Source: CAVVGB01 sp963747715
GTDB lineage: Bacteria; Actinomycetota; Thermoleophilia; Gaiellales; Gaiellaceae
DNA length: 26,562 nt
Assembly (NCBI GenBank): GCA_963747715.1
Contig: CAVVGB010000004.1
Span: 1-26,562, forward strand
Reading direction: 5' to 3'
Shown piece after piece: positions 1 through 6,335 of the stretch; positions within the stretch are counted from its first letter, which is position 1; the number at the start of each line of letters is the position of its first letter. Made by a program: the position numbers and the translations under genes. Below the pieces are notes generated by a model that saw only the letters and a list, made by a program, of their open reading frames with translations, was not told the origin of the DNA and did no database searches.

Positions 1-51
1 CGCGGCGAGCGCTGGCCACTATCGAGGGCGATCGGCATCCGACCTCCGCCT

Positions 52-338
52 TTAGCGAACGGTCTGCACAGGGACCTCGTAGAACTCGACCGACGTCCTC
101 CGCTCGGTCCCACCCGGATTCATGGCGTTCAGTGCCTCGTCGCCGCGCCGCATCGCGTCTTCGCTTTCAAAGAGGGTGACACCGAGCCCCTTGCCCGTCT
201 CACGATTTATGAGCATGAGCATCTTCGCCCCCTCAGTCCGGCTGGAGTCTCGTCTGATTCGACTTGGGTACGAACCATTTCGATCGCGTCGTCGACACGG
301 GAAGGGTCGCCTTCGAAAGTTGCCACACGTGCGTGCAT
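52..338 (-). pseudogene. ABM-like (antibiotic biosynthesis monooxygenase fold) small protein, frameshifted
   Basis: The minus strand carries a good ribosome site (AGGAGGAG) just before an ATG at 338. This frame reads MHARVATFEGDPSRVDDAIE and reaches PAGLRG before diverging into a premature stop. The natural continuation, GAKMLMLINRETGKGLGVTL and a C-terminus in EFYEVPVQTVR, lies one frame over and ends at 52. Restoring one base near 240 (CTGAG to CTGGAG) would give an uninterrupted protein of about 94 residues with PAGLEGAKM at the joint. The N-terminal ARVATFEGDP and the RETGKGLGVTLFES block resemble small ABM-type dimeric alpha+beta barrel proteins of actinobacteria; substrate unknown. Either a recent pseudogene or a one-base sequence error. 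The longer open frame beginning at 351 has an arginine-rich N-terminus that looks like an out-of-frame translation. Confidence 0.7.
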
Positions 339-572
339 GTCTCCTCCTCATCGGAACACCTGGGTCGTGACAGTTTCTACGCCTCTGCGCCCACGCGACA
401 AGTGCCTCGCAGGGACGCTTCCAGCCCGCGCCGGCTGAGAAGCAGACGTCTACGCCGCCCGCGACCAGTGGACGAAAGCCTCGACGATTCGCTCGCAGGA
501 TCGTCGCCGGTTGAGCAGTCCGGCGGGGCTGCAGCGCTAGGCGATTGACCGGGATCGCGGCGAGGAGTACGT

Positions 573-941
573 CTAAGCTCGGCTGCGGTTCGCCGCGTTG
601 GGGTTCGCCGCGTATTCCTCGGCTACGCGCTTCGGCACGCAGAAAGCCCAGGCGTCTTCCACCAGTTCACGCATCTCGTTCACGTCAATGGCGGCGAGAC
701 GGACGTGAACCCAGTGGTAGCGAAGGTCGGACTCGCTCGGCAGCGAGAACTTCTGGGGCTCGGACTCGACGAGCGCGTCGCGCCACTCCTTTGGGAACGC
801 GAAACCCATGACCGTCCCGTCACGTGAGAAGGACAGGTACACGATCCGGCCGATTCGGAACTTCACGCGGCCACGCACGAACGCCTCGCTGCTGCGAGGC
901 AGCGTCTTCGCAAAAGCGCGAACATCGTCGAGTGTCACCAC
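573..941 (-). CDS. MmcQ/YjbR family protein
   Basis: A 122-residue protein of the YjbR/MmcQ (former DUF419) family, which adopts a CyaY-like fold and has been proposed to bind DNA; its function is not firmly known. Family features seen are the opening VTLDDVRAFAKTLP followed by SSEAF, the core FRIGRIVYLSFSRDGTVMGF, and the C-terminal block YHWVHVRLAAID with the final helix ELVEDAWAFCVPKRV. The length is normal for the family. Two GTG codons in tandem (941 and 938) can both serve as start. It stands alone; the 218 bp downstream, before the ABM-like gene, show no supportable feature. Family confident, role open. Confidence 0.85.
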   Translation of the reverse strand: MVTLDDVRAFAKTLPRSSEAFVRGRVKFRIGRIVYLSFSRDGTVMGFAFPKEWRDALVESEPQKFSLPSESDLRYHWVHVRLAAIDVNEMRELVEDAWAFCVPKRVAEEYAANPNAANRSRA

Positions 942-1084
942 GGCTCTCTGCGATCAGGATAGGCGGGTGCAGCGTGACAAGCCAGAGTTCATGAGCAAGC
1001 CGGCGAAGCGCTCATTCGCTGGAGCGACGGACACGCAACTCTCGGCCAATAGACGCAGGCCGTTGGGGCCGCAAGTCTTCGGGC

Positions 1085-1342
1085 ATGGTCGTCTGGGGAG
1101 TCGTTAGCTCCGAGATCGAGCAGATGATCGAGTTCTTTAGGACTCGACGAGAGGCCGAGCGGATGCTTGCCGAGGTCGTTCGCGATGAGCCTGACTGGCT
1201 CGAGCAGTTCCGCATCGAGCGCATCGAGCTCAGCCGCGAGTCTGAACTAACGCACAGGCTGCGACAGCAACGGTTCGACACGGCGTCGAACAAGAGACCT
1301 GCGCTGCTTCCCGCGATCGACCTGCGAGTGCACCCGCAGTAG
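1085..1342 (+). CDS. Small hypothetical protein
   Basis: An 85-residue acidic protein without recognised domain. The first 55 residues (SSEIEQMIEFFRTRREAERM, then LAEVVRDEPDWLEQFRIERI) have the style of small actinobacterial proteins that carry an F.TREEAE helix and a VRDEPDW turn, usually of unknown function. The C-terminal 25 residues look less conserved. No strong ribosome site is visible before the ATG at 1085. The gene ends 12 bp before the lipoprotein start. I think the ORF is real because its codon pattern and helix register are sensible, but its start and its C-terminus are uncertain. Confidence 0.5.
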   Translation: MVVWGVVSSEIEQMIEFFRTRREAERMLAEVVRDEPDWLEQFRIERIELSRESELTHRLRQQRFDTASNKRPALLPAIDLRVHPQ

Positions 1343-1345
1343 AAT
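1340..1345 (+). promoter_or_regulatory. -10 hexamer TAGAAT, probably giving a leaderless lipoprotein mRNA
   Basis: TAGAAT ends 9 bases before the GTG start at 1355, and no Shine-Dalgarno sequence lies between them. With usual -10 spacing, transcription would begin at or within a base or two of the GTG. The same hexamer sits 11 bases ahead of tRNA-Asp (3851-3856), which supports its use as a promoter in this genome. No clear -35 box was found. Confidence 0.45.
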
Positions 1346-1354
1346 CCCGGGCCC

Positions 1355-2044
1355 GTGCGCACCGGATTCCTCGCACTGATCCTCGCCGCGGTGCTCGGTC
1401 TCGCCGCGTGCGGCGGCGACGACGAGGCCGAGCCGGTCGTGTTCGAGCAGCGTTTTATCCAGGCCGACGATGCGCCGGGCTATGCGCCCGACCCGGTCGA
1501 AGGCGGCAAGCACATTTGGGACAACGCGGAAGACTTCGTCAACGACACGGGCGACCAACTGATCGCCGCGACCGAGGCGGAGGCCGAAAAGTTCCTGACC
1601 GAGGCGGGGTTCGTCCGCGCGATCGGCGGGACGCGATTCCTGCCGGGGAGTGACGGGGAGCACTCCCCGGGTGACCCGCATGTCGTCGTGGGCGTCCTCC
1701 AGTTCGAGTCCGACGAGGGCGCGCGCGACGCCGTCGACTGGTACGACGAGGACGGCCATCAGCCCTGCCCCGAGAACTGCGGGATCACTATTTCCGAGTT
1801 CGAGGTGGACGGGATCCCTGACGCCAAGGGGGTCCGCCGGACATTGACCGCGGAAAGGATCCCAGAGGGCGAGGAGGAGGCCCAGCCCTTCGACTCGTAC
1901 GACGTCTGGTTCACCGACGGGCCGTTCGCGTACTTCGTAGGCACATCCGCCCCGCCCGCCCCCGAGACGACGGAAGCGACCGCCGAGGCGATCGCGAAGC
2001 GCATTTACGACCGGGTCAAGGGCGCGCCCGCGCCCGAGGGGTAG
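1355..2044 (+). CDS. Putative secreted lipoprotein of unknown function
   Basis: 229 residues starting at GTG. Residues 1-19 form a lipoprotein signal peptide: MRTG, a hydrophobic stretch, then the lipobox LAAC with Cys19 as the lipidation site, followed by GGDDEAE, a typical acidic tether. The mature domain (about 30-225) is acidic and globular-looking, with VGVLQFESDEGARDAVDWYD (a sporulation- or sortase-unrelated helix), CPENCG (a possible disulfide or metal pair) and the late block DVWFTDGPFAYFVGTSAPP, which may be a beta strand ending. I recognise no catalytic motif. It is expected to be anchored to the outer face of the membrane. A TAGAAT box immediately upstream suggests leaderless expression. 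Confidence 0.75.
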   Translation: MRTGFLALILAAVLGLAACGGDDEAEPVVFEQRFIQADDAPGYAPDPVEGGKHIWDNAEDFVNDTGDQLIAATEAEAEKFLTEAGFVRAIGGTRFLPGSDGEHSPGDPHVVVGVLQFESDEGARDAVDWYDEDGHQPCPENCGITISEFEVDGIPDAKGVRRTLTAERIPEGEEEAQPFDSYDVWFTDGPFAYFVGTSAPPAPETTEATAEAIAKRIYDRVKGAPAPEG

Positions 2045-2188
2045 CCGGGGCGCGGCCCCTGACGATCCGCCCCGGTTTCGGTGAGTCTGCGTGAACACGG
2101 GAATCACCGGAGTCGTCGAGGTTGCCTACCGACGAGCCGAGACACGCCGCACGCACAGCAGAGCACGGCCGCTCAATCGACCTCAATG

Positions 2189-2212
2189 CGAGGCACGCAC
2201 CGAGGCACGCAC
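2189..2212 (+). repeat. 12-bp perfect tandem duplication
   Basis: CGAGGCACGCAC occurs twice with no gap (2189-2200, 2201-2212) in the non-coding stretch between the lipoprotein and tRNA-Lys. It may be a slippage product. No gene is supported in 2045-2290. Confidence 0.6.
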
Positions 2213-2249
2213 GCGGTGCGCATTTCCGGCAATCCTGGCACACCTGACC

Positions 2250-2279
2250 CGCTCAACCGTGCGGTTTTCGCTCAACCGT
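2250..2279 (+). repeat. 11-bp direct repeat downstream of tRNA-Lys
   Basis: CGCTCAACCGT is present at 2250-2260 and again at 2269-2279. The first copy also forms a short hairpin, AACCG-TG-CGGTT, followed by a T run on the plus strand. The pair sits just beyond the 3' end of the minus-strand tRNA-Lys and might contribute to transcript ending, but a terminator role is not demonstrated by the sequence. Confidence 0.4.
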
Positions 2280-2290
2280 CCCGCTGAGGA

Positions 2291-2362
2291 TGGGCCGGGC
2301 AGGACTCGAACCTGCGACCTTGGGATTAAAGTCCCCTGCTCTGCCAGTTGAGCTACCGGCCC
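2291..2362 (-). tRNA. tRNA-Lys(UUU) with a 6-nt anticodon loop
   Basis: Read on the minus strand the cloverleaf is: acceptor GGGCCGG pairing with CCGGCCC, D stem GCTC/GAGC with loop AACTGGCA, anticodon stem GGGGA/TCCCA (outermost G-A mismatch), variable loop AGGTC, T stem GCAGG/CCTGC with loop TTCGAGT, discriminator A. The total is 72 nt instead of the 73 expected for this layout. The missing base is in the anticodon loop, which reads CTTTAA where lysine tRNAs have CTTTTAA. A loss of one T from the T run is the simplest explanation, either real or an error in the sequence. CCA is not encoded. The identity as Lys follows from the overall similarity and the TTT. Confidence 0.85.
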
Positions 2363-2406
2363 GCAAATTCAGTGTAACCAGGGGTCGGCGGTATCCTGAG
2401 TGGGCC
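2363..2406. promoter_or_regulatory. Divergent tRNA promoter region
   Basis: These 44 bp separate tRNA-Lys (minus) from tRNA-Glu (plus). On the minus strand TACACT (plus 2371-2376) lies 8 bases before the tRNA-Lys 5' end, a good -10 position. On the plus strand TATCCT (2392-2397) lies 9 bases before tRNA-Glu. The two promoters would overlap back to back. The -35 boxes are not clear. Confidence 0.4.
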
Positions 2407-2482
2407 GCCCCCATCGACTAGCGGCCCAGGTCACAGCCCTTTCAAGGCTGTAGCGCGGGTTCGAATCCCGCTGGGGGCACCA
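2407..2482 (+). tRNA. tRNA-Glu(UUC)
   Basis: Acceptor GCCCCCA pairs with TGGGGGC; D stem GACT/GGTC; anticodon stem CAGCC/GGCTG with the 7-nt loop CTTTCAA, so the anticodon is TTC (Glu); T stem GCGGG/CCCGC with loop TTCGAAT; discriminator A at 2479. CCA follows in the DNA at 2480-2482. Only one base separates it from tRNA-Val, so the two are almost certainly co-transcribed. Confidence 0.95.
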
Positions 2483-2483
2483 C

Positions 2484-2556
2484 GGGCGGTTAGCTCAGTT
2501 GGGAGAGCGCCTGCCTTACAAGCAGGAGGTCGCTGGTTCGAGCCCGGCACCGCCCA
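2484..2556 (+). tRNA. tRNA-Val(UAC)
   Basis: Acceptor GGGCGGT pairs with ACCGCCC; D stem GCTC/GAGC; anticodon loop CTTACAA between CCTGC and GCAGG, anticodon TAC (Val); variable loop AGGTC; T stem GCTGG/CCGGC (one T-G pair) with loop TTCGAGC; discriminator A. CCA is not encoded (CCT follows). It lies directly after tRNA-Glu. Confidence 0.95.
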
Positions 2557-2560
2557 CCTC

Positions 2561-3274
2561 ATGACTGAGAAAGGTTGGGCTCCTCTCGGAGCGGAGTGGC
2601 GTCAAAAGCTTCCGCGCAGCGGTCCGTTCGACCGCGAGCAGATGCTGGTCGAGTTCGCGCGAGGCAAGCGCGTCGTCCACGTCGGCTTCGTCGATGAGAA
2701 GCGGATGGACGACAAGCTCGAGCGGGGGCGCTGGCTGCACGAGCGGCTGGGCGACGCGGCCGCCTCGATCGTCGGGCTCGACGTCTCCGAGGAAGGCGTG
2801 AAGTGGGCGCGCGAGCACGGGTTCGACGCGCACGTCGTCGACGCACAATCGGCGAACGCCGTCGCCGAGCTCGGCCTCGAGCCGGCGGACGTCGTGATCG
2901 CAGGCGAGGTGATCGAGCATCTCGACGCGCCGGGGCCGTTCCTGCGCGCGATGCCGACGCTGCTCGCCCCGAACGGCGTCCTCGTCATCACGACGCCGAA
3001 CGCCTACCGGCTCCTGAACTTTCTCGCGCCGGCCAGCGGCCGTGAGCTAATCCACCCCGACCACACGGCCTGGCACAGCCCGCACACGCTCCGCAACCTG
3101 CTCGAGCGAAACGGGTGGAAGGTCGAGGGTGCCGCGTACTACCGCAACCCCCCGGGCAGAGCCGACGGCTGGAAGGGCTCGCTGCTGAACGGCGTGCGCG
3201 GGACCCTCGCGCGCGTCGGCCGCCTCGCTCCATACTGGAGTGACGGCCTCGTCGTCTGGGCCCGCCCGTCCTAG
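2561..3274 (+). CDS. Class I SAM-dependent methyltransferase
   Basis: 237 residues in a methyltransferase-11/UbiG-like Rossmann fold. Seen in order: a strand-loop VVHVGFVDE (38-46) where motif I would be, but without the usual GxGxG; GLDVSEEGVKWA (72-83), whose Asp74 should hold the ribose of S-adenosylmethionine; DADVV-type strand 4 as PADVVIAGEVIEHLD (109-122), with the classic EVIEHL; and GVLVITTPNAYR (139-150). The HXXXW-like HPDHTAWHSPHTLRNLL resembles enzymes that methylate lipids, sugars or small molecules; the substrate is unknown. The ATG at 2561 is only 4 bases past tRNA-Val and has no ribosome site, so the start may instead be Met28 (2642), just before the conserved core. AlkB-like gene follows with no gap. 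Confidence 0.8.
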   Translation: MTEKGWAPLGAEWRQKLPRSGPFDREQMLVEFARGKRVVHVGFVDEKRMDDKLERGRWLHERLGDAAASIVGLDVSEEGVKWAREHGFDAHVVDAQSANAVAELGLEPADVVIAGEVIEHLDAPGPFLRAMPTLLAPNGVLVITTPNAYRLLNFLAPASGRELIHPDHTAWHSPHTLRNLLERNGWKVEGAAYYRNPPGRADGWKGSLLNGVRGTLARVGRLAPYWSDGLVVWARPS

Positions 3275-3853
3275 TTGCGCGGCGCCGTCGAGCGGCCTGA
3301 GGGCCTCGCCTACCACGAAGACTTTCTCGACGAGAGCGAGGAGGCTGAGCTCGTGCGCTTTCTCGAAGGCCTCGACTACCACGAGGTGACGATGCGCGGA
3401 CAGACCGCCAAGAGGACGGTGCGCCACTACGGGTTCGACTACGGCTACGAGTCATGGCAGCTGACGCCGACCGATCCGCTACCCGAGGAGCTCTCTGGGC
3501 TGAGGGCCCGCGCGGCTCAGTTGGCCGGAGTCGAGCCGGAAGAGCTCGCGGAGATCCTCGTCTCGCGCTACCCCGCCGGCGCGGGGATCGGCTGGCATCG
3601 CGACGCGCCGATGTTCGGCCCGGCCATCGTCGGCGTGTCCCTCGGTGCGCCCGCGCCGCTTCGCTTCCAGCGGGGCAAGGGTCCCGAGCGGCGCGTCTTC
3701 GAGCTCGAGGTCGCGCCGCGCTCGGCCTACGTGCTCTCCGGTGCAGCCCGGTCGGCCTGGCAGCACAGCATCCCCGCGACGAAGGCCCTGCGCTACTCGA
3801 TCACCTTCCGCACACTGAGAAACCCGGACCGGTGGTCAACCGAGGCCCGGTAG
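3275..3853 (+). CDS. AlkB-like 2-oxoglutarate/Fe(II)-dependent dioxygenase
   Basis: 192 residues, TTG start directly after the stop of the methyltransferase (TAGTTG), so translationally coupled. AlkB enzymes remove alkyl groups oxidatively from nucleic acids or, in some branches, from proteins, using 2-oxoglutarate, O2 and Fe(II). The iron ligands are visible as His108-x-Asp110 in GIGWHRDAP and His164 in WQHSIP; Arg173 and Arg179 in RYSITFR fit the 2-oxoglutarate and substrate-binding positions. The N-terminal part, HEDFLDESEEAELVRFL, is the usual recognition-lid entry. The protein lacks the long N-terminus of E. coli AlkB and looks like the short ALKBH-type found in many bacteria. The partner methyltransferase may or may not act on the same substrate. 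Confidence 0.88.
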   Translation: MRGAVERPEGLAYHEDFLDESEEAELVRFLEGLDYHEVTMRGQTAKRTVRHYGFDYGYESWQLTPTDPLPEELSGLRARAAQLAGVEPEELAEILVSRYPAGAGIGWHRDAPMFGPAIVGVSLGAPAPLRFQRGKGPERRVFELEVAPRSAYVLSGAARSAWQHSIPATKALRYSITFRTLRNPDRWSTEAR

Positions 3854-3856
3854 AAT
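3851..3856 (+). promoter_or_regulatory. -10 hexamer of tRNA-Asp
   Basis: TAGAAT lies 11 bases before the tRNA-Asp 5' end and overlaps the stop codon of the AlkB-like gene. A -35 hexamer at normal spacing is not convincing. Confidence 0.45.
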
Positions 3857-3867
3857 GGCCCTGTTCT

Positions 3868-3941
<74 letters not shown>

Positions 3942-3947
3942 TCTCGT

Positions 3948-3971
3948 AAAGTGCCTGGAAGCAGGCACTTT
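3948..3971 (+). terminator. Hairpin after tRNA-Asp, likely terminator
   Basis: AAAGTGCCTG (3948-3957) and CAGGCACTTT (3962-3971) are perfect reverse complements around a GAAG loop, a 10-bp stem 6 bases past the tRNA. The stem ends in AAA/TTT, and only a short T-rich stretch (CTGTTGT) follows, so it is a reasonable intrinsic terminator usable in either direction. Confidence 0.65.
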
Positions 3972-4001
3972 CTGTTGTCGGACAGACGCGCGGCGATCTC
4001 T

Positions 4002-4032
4002 TGTGGCCCAAACCCGTGGCCCAAACGTTTGG
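4002..4032 (+). repeat. GTGGCCCA repeat region, left copy (att-like), with a 12-bp palindrome
   Basis: The stretch begins TGTGGCCCA and continues CGTGGCCCAAACGT (4015-4028). The same arrangement is found at 14175-14199, with the 14-mer CGTGGCCCAAACGT identical and the leading TGTGGCCCA also identical, differing only by two bases of spacing between them. The right end overlaps a self-complementary 12-mer, CCAAACGTTTGG (4021-4032). It lies 60 bp past the tRNA-Asp 3' end, a classic place for tyrosine-recombinase attachment sites, but no integrase gene is seen in the window. Confidence 0.5.
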
Positions 4033-4090
4033 CAAAGAAGCGCCTGCAAATACGAAGATTTGGTCGCGCCGTTGTGTCCCGGTCGCACGA

Positions 4091-4110
4091 ACGCAATGAG
4101 GTCATTGCGT
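4091..4110 (+). repeat. 20-bp near-perfect palindrome
   Basis: ACGCAATGA (4091-4099) and TCATTGCGT (4102-4110) are exact reverse complements separated by GG. It lies in the non-coding DNA between the att-like repeat and the hydrolase remnant. A symmetric site of this size usually binds a dimeric protein; the binder is unknown. Besides this, the repeat, and the hydrolase fragment, nothing else is supported in 3972-4440. Confidence 0.6.
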
Positions 4111-4139
4111 GGAGCGTTGAGCTGGACCGGGTCTGACGG

Positions 4140-4414
4140 GAACTCGTCGGCGCGCCGGATGACGAACTCCCCATCGTGCAGCGGCGCAAAAGCGCGTCGC
4201 GACGCTCGGAATGCCCGAAGCCCGGGAGGTCGACGGCCACGAGGTGCAATGCTCGGCGAGGCGGTCCCAGATCTGATCGAAGGCGTGGATGCGCTCCGCC
4301 AGGGGCTCAACAAGAGTGCGTGCTCGTCGCGCTGCTCGCTTTCGGCGAAGCGGATCCTCAGCCGTCGATCGTCCGGAACTGCGGCTCGATCGACGTGTTC
4401 AACGCCATGCTCAT
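4140..4414 (-). pseudogene. Decayed, truncated alpha/beta hydrolase
   Basis: A ribosome site (AAGGAG) precedes ATG 4414. The first frame gives MSMALNTSIEPQFRTIDG and then a stop. The following frames supply, in order, LRIRFAESE and HALLLSPW, then ERIHAFDQIWDRLAEH, then LVAVDLPGFGHSERRDALL, then GEFVIRRADEF, after which similarity ends near 4140. This is the N-terminal half of a haloalkane-dehalogenase/epoxide-hydrolase-like alpha/beta hydrolase, with at least three or four small indels and no catalytic nucleophile or His region left. It lies 27 bp downstream of the carboxylesterase on the same strand, so it was probably once its operon partner. The multiple lesions plus truncation argue for true decay. 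Confidence 0.75.
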
Positions 4415-4440
4415 TGCGGCTCCTTCTGATGAGGGTGTGA

Positions 4441-6075
4441 CTAGCCGGCGGCCCAGAACGCGCAGTGGTGTCTCGCGGCGTTCTCGGTGTCGACCTGTGA
4501 CTCGGGCTGCACGAGCGACAGCACCCGCCCGCCGTCGTTGAACGACGGCCACGGCAGTGCCGCCGACGAGGGGTCGCCGCTCGCAGCGAAGCTCGCCCAT
4601 GCCGCTCGCATCCTGGCGGCGAGTGCCTCCTGGCCGGCATTCAAGGTCGGGGGGAACGGCGCGTTCGGCAGGCCGAACAGGTACGACAGCTCGGACGAGT
4701 GCGTGGCGAAGGGCAACGCACCGGGGGCTGCCAAGGGGTGCGGCGCCGTGTCGTCGTTGAACTGGTACGCGAACGTCGGCACGCGGCGGGACGTCCAGCG
4801 ATCCACCTGCAGGGCGGGGCACGCGAAGTTCGCGTCCGAGACGAGCGTGGTGAAGGCCACCAGCGGCAGTGGGTACGCGGCGAGCGGGTACTCGACCGCG
4901 ATCGCAGCGGCCCGAGCGGCCGGCACGCCCAGCACGGTGGCGATCGCGCCCTGGTAGCTCTCAGCAGTGATCGCAGGCACCTCCACGAACGTCCCGTTGC
5001 TCACGGCCAAGCCGAGGGCGGCGACGAACAGGAACTCCTCATCGTGGTTGATGCCGTTGAGGATCGGCACGCGGGCGAACCGCCCCCGGGTCAGCGCTGT
5101 CCCGATCGACTCGGTAAGGACTTTGCCGTCGACGACGCCAGGGATCGCGGCGGGCGGGAAGTGGTCAACGAGGGCCGAGACCGGCAAGGTGCGTAGGCAC
5201 TCCGCGCTCTGGTCGGGGCAGCCCGCGTTCGTCGCGAAGATCCGTCCGAACGCCTTGGCGTCAGCGACGGGCTGCTGCGTCAGCGCGAACGCGCCGCTCT
5301 GCACGATCGCCCGCTGGAAGAGCCCGCGCGAGCCGCGGGAGACTAGGTGGGCGAGCACGGATAGCCCACCGGCCGACTGGCCCGCGATCGTCACGTTGCG
5401 GGGGTCGCCGCCGAACTTCTTGATGTTGCGCTGGACCCAGCGCAGCGCTGCCTGCTGGTCCATCAAGCCGTAGTTGCCGGCCGGGCCACCCGACCGCGAC
5501 GCAAGTGCGGGATGCGCAAGGAAGCCGAGCGCGCCGAGCCGGTAGTTGATCGTGACGACGACCGTGCCCTCGGCGGCGAGGTCGGAGCCGTCGTAGTTGC
5601 GGGCGGCGTCTTGCGTGAGCCCGCCCCCGTGGATCCAGACGAGCACCGGGCGACCGCCTCCGCGGCGGCTGTACAGAGCCGGCGTGGAGACGTTGAGGTA
5701 CAGGCAGTCCTCGGCGATCGGGCCGGGCGGAACGAACGGGTTCTTGAGCGGATCGGCCTCCTGCGGGCAGCTCGGCGCGAATTGGCTCGCATCGCGGACA
5801 CCGTTCCAATCGGCCGGACGCCGCGGGGCGCGCCACCGCAGCTCCCCAGTGGGGGCAGCGGCGTATGGCAGCCCGCGGAACGCGTAGCCACCGGGCACGG
5901 CGACGCCGCGGACGGCGCCGCCGTCGATGGTGACGATCGGAGCTCCGCCGGAACCCGGAGCCGCGGCGGCGACCGCCGTCTCGACAGCGATGGCGCCCGT
6001 TGCCGCGAGGGTCAGCCCGATGAGAGCCACGCAGAACGCAGTGCGGAGCGCAGGCCGTGAGTGTCTCGCGTGCAT
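4441..6075 (-). CDS. Secreted type B carboxylesterase
   Basis: 544 residues. The start at 6075 is supported by AAAGGGAG a few bases upstream and by the signal peptide that follows (positive MHARHSRPALR, hydrophobic 13-30, Ala-rich cleavage zone near 35-39). Family marks of carboxylesterase/lipase type B: RGLPYAAAPTGELRW (67-81), EDCLYLNV (122-129), oxyanion HGGG (149-152), nucleophile elbow AGQSAGG with Ser234, acid Glu346 or Glu347 in GINHDEEF, and His459 in FATHSSELSYLFG. All triad residues are present. It should hydrolyse carboxylic esters outside the cell or at the wall; the natural ester is unknown. A longer frame running upstream to 6429 overlaps the end of the LuxR gene and lacks coding character. 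Together with the downstream hydrolase remnant it starts the hydrolase-rich block. Confidence 0.92.
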   Translation of the reverse strand: MHARHSRPALRTAFCVALIGLTLAATGAIAVETAVAAAAPGSGGAPIVTIDGGAVRGVAVPGGYAFRGLPYAAAPTGELRWRAPRRPADWNGVRDASQFAPSCPQEADPLKNPFVPPGPIAEDCLYLNVSTPALYSRRGGGRPVLVWIHGGGLTQDAARNYDGSDLAAEGTVVVTINYRLGALGFLAHPALASRSGGPAGNYGLMDQQAALRWVQRNIKKFGGDPRNVTIAGQSAGGLSVLAHLVSRGSRGLFQRAIVQSGAFALTQQPVADAKAFGRIFATNAGCPDQSAECLRTLPVSALVDHFPPAAIPGVVDGKVLTESIGTALTRGRFARVPILNGINHDEEFLFVAALGLAVSNGTFVEVPAITAESYQGAIATVLGVPAARAAAIAVEYPLAAYPLPLVAFTTLVSDANFACPALQVDRWTSRRVPTFAYQFNDDTAPHPLAAPGALPFATHSSELSYLFGLPNAPFPPTLNAGQEALAARMRAAWASFAASGDPSSAALPWPSFNDGGRVLSLVQPESQVDTENAARHHCAFWAAG

Positions 6076-6275
6076 GTTTCTCGACTCCCTTTCAAGCCGG
6101 GGATTGGCTGCACGCCACGCTGACACTCCGCATTGGCGGTCGCGCCCGGGCAATCCCTGGTCGGCACGCGGGTGCTGCGGAGGAGGACGCGGGGTGGTGC
6201 CCCTGGGCGACCGTCGATCCGCGATCCAACCGCAGGTCCGGCGGCTCCTCGCGTCAGGAAGCTCGCCAGGGGAGG

Positions 6276-6335
6276 TTCGACTTCGACGTTGTGATCGTCG
6301 GCTCGGCGTTGGGTGGGAGGGTCGCCGCGCTAGGC
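6276..6335 (+). pseudogene. Possible FAD-binding oxidoreductase N-terminal remnant
   Basis: Twenty codons read FDFDVVIVGSALGGRVAAL, close to the dinucleotide-binding beta-alpha start (DVVIVGSGxGG) of GMC-type or cholesterol-oxidase-like flavoproteins. A GGAGG sequence lies just upstream, but there is no start codon in the correct place and the frame runs into the antisense of the LuxR gene end, so nothing functional can follow. It may be a gene fossil or chance; the rest of 6076-6329 shows no feature. Confidence 0.3.

Noticed and set aside
2091..2351. Plus-strand peptide CEARTEARTRCAFPAI, resembling a short phage-type Cys motif
   Set aside because: The Cys spacing is produced by the 12-bp tandem repeat and the frame runs into the tRNA-Lys gene; there is too little to call a gene remnant.
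2291..2362. tRNA with anticodon TTA (UAA suppressor)
   Set aside because: A 7-nt loop CTTTAAT could be drawn, but then the anticodon stem GGGGA/CCCAA does not pair. The Lys(UUU) reading with one base missing pairs well.
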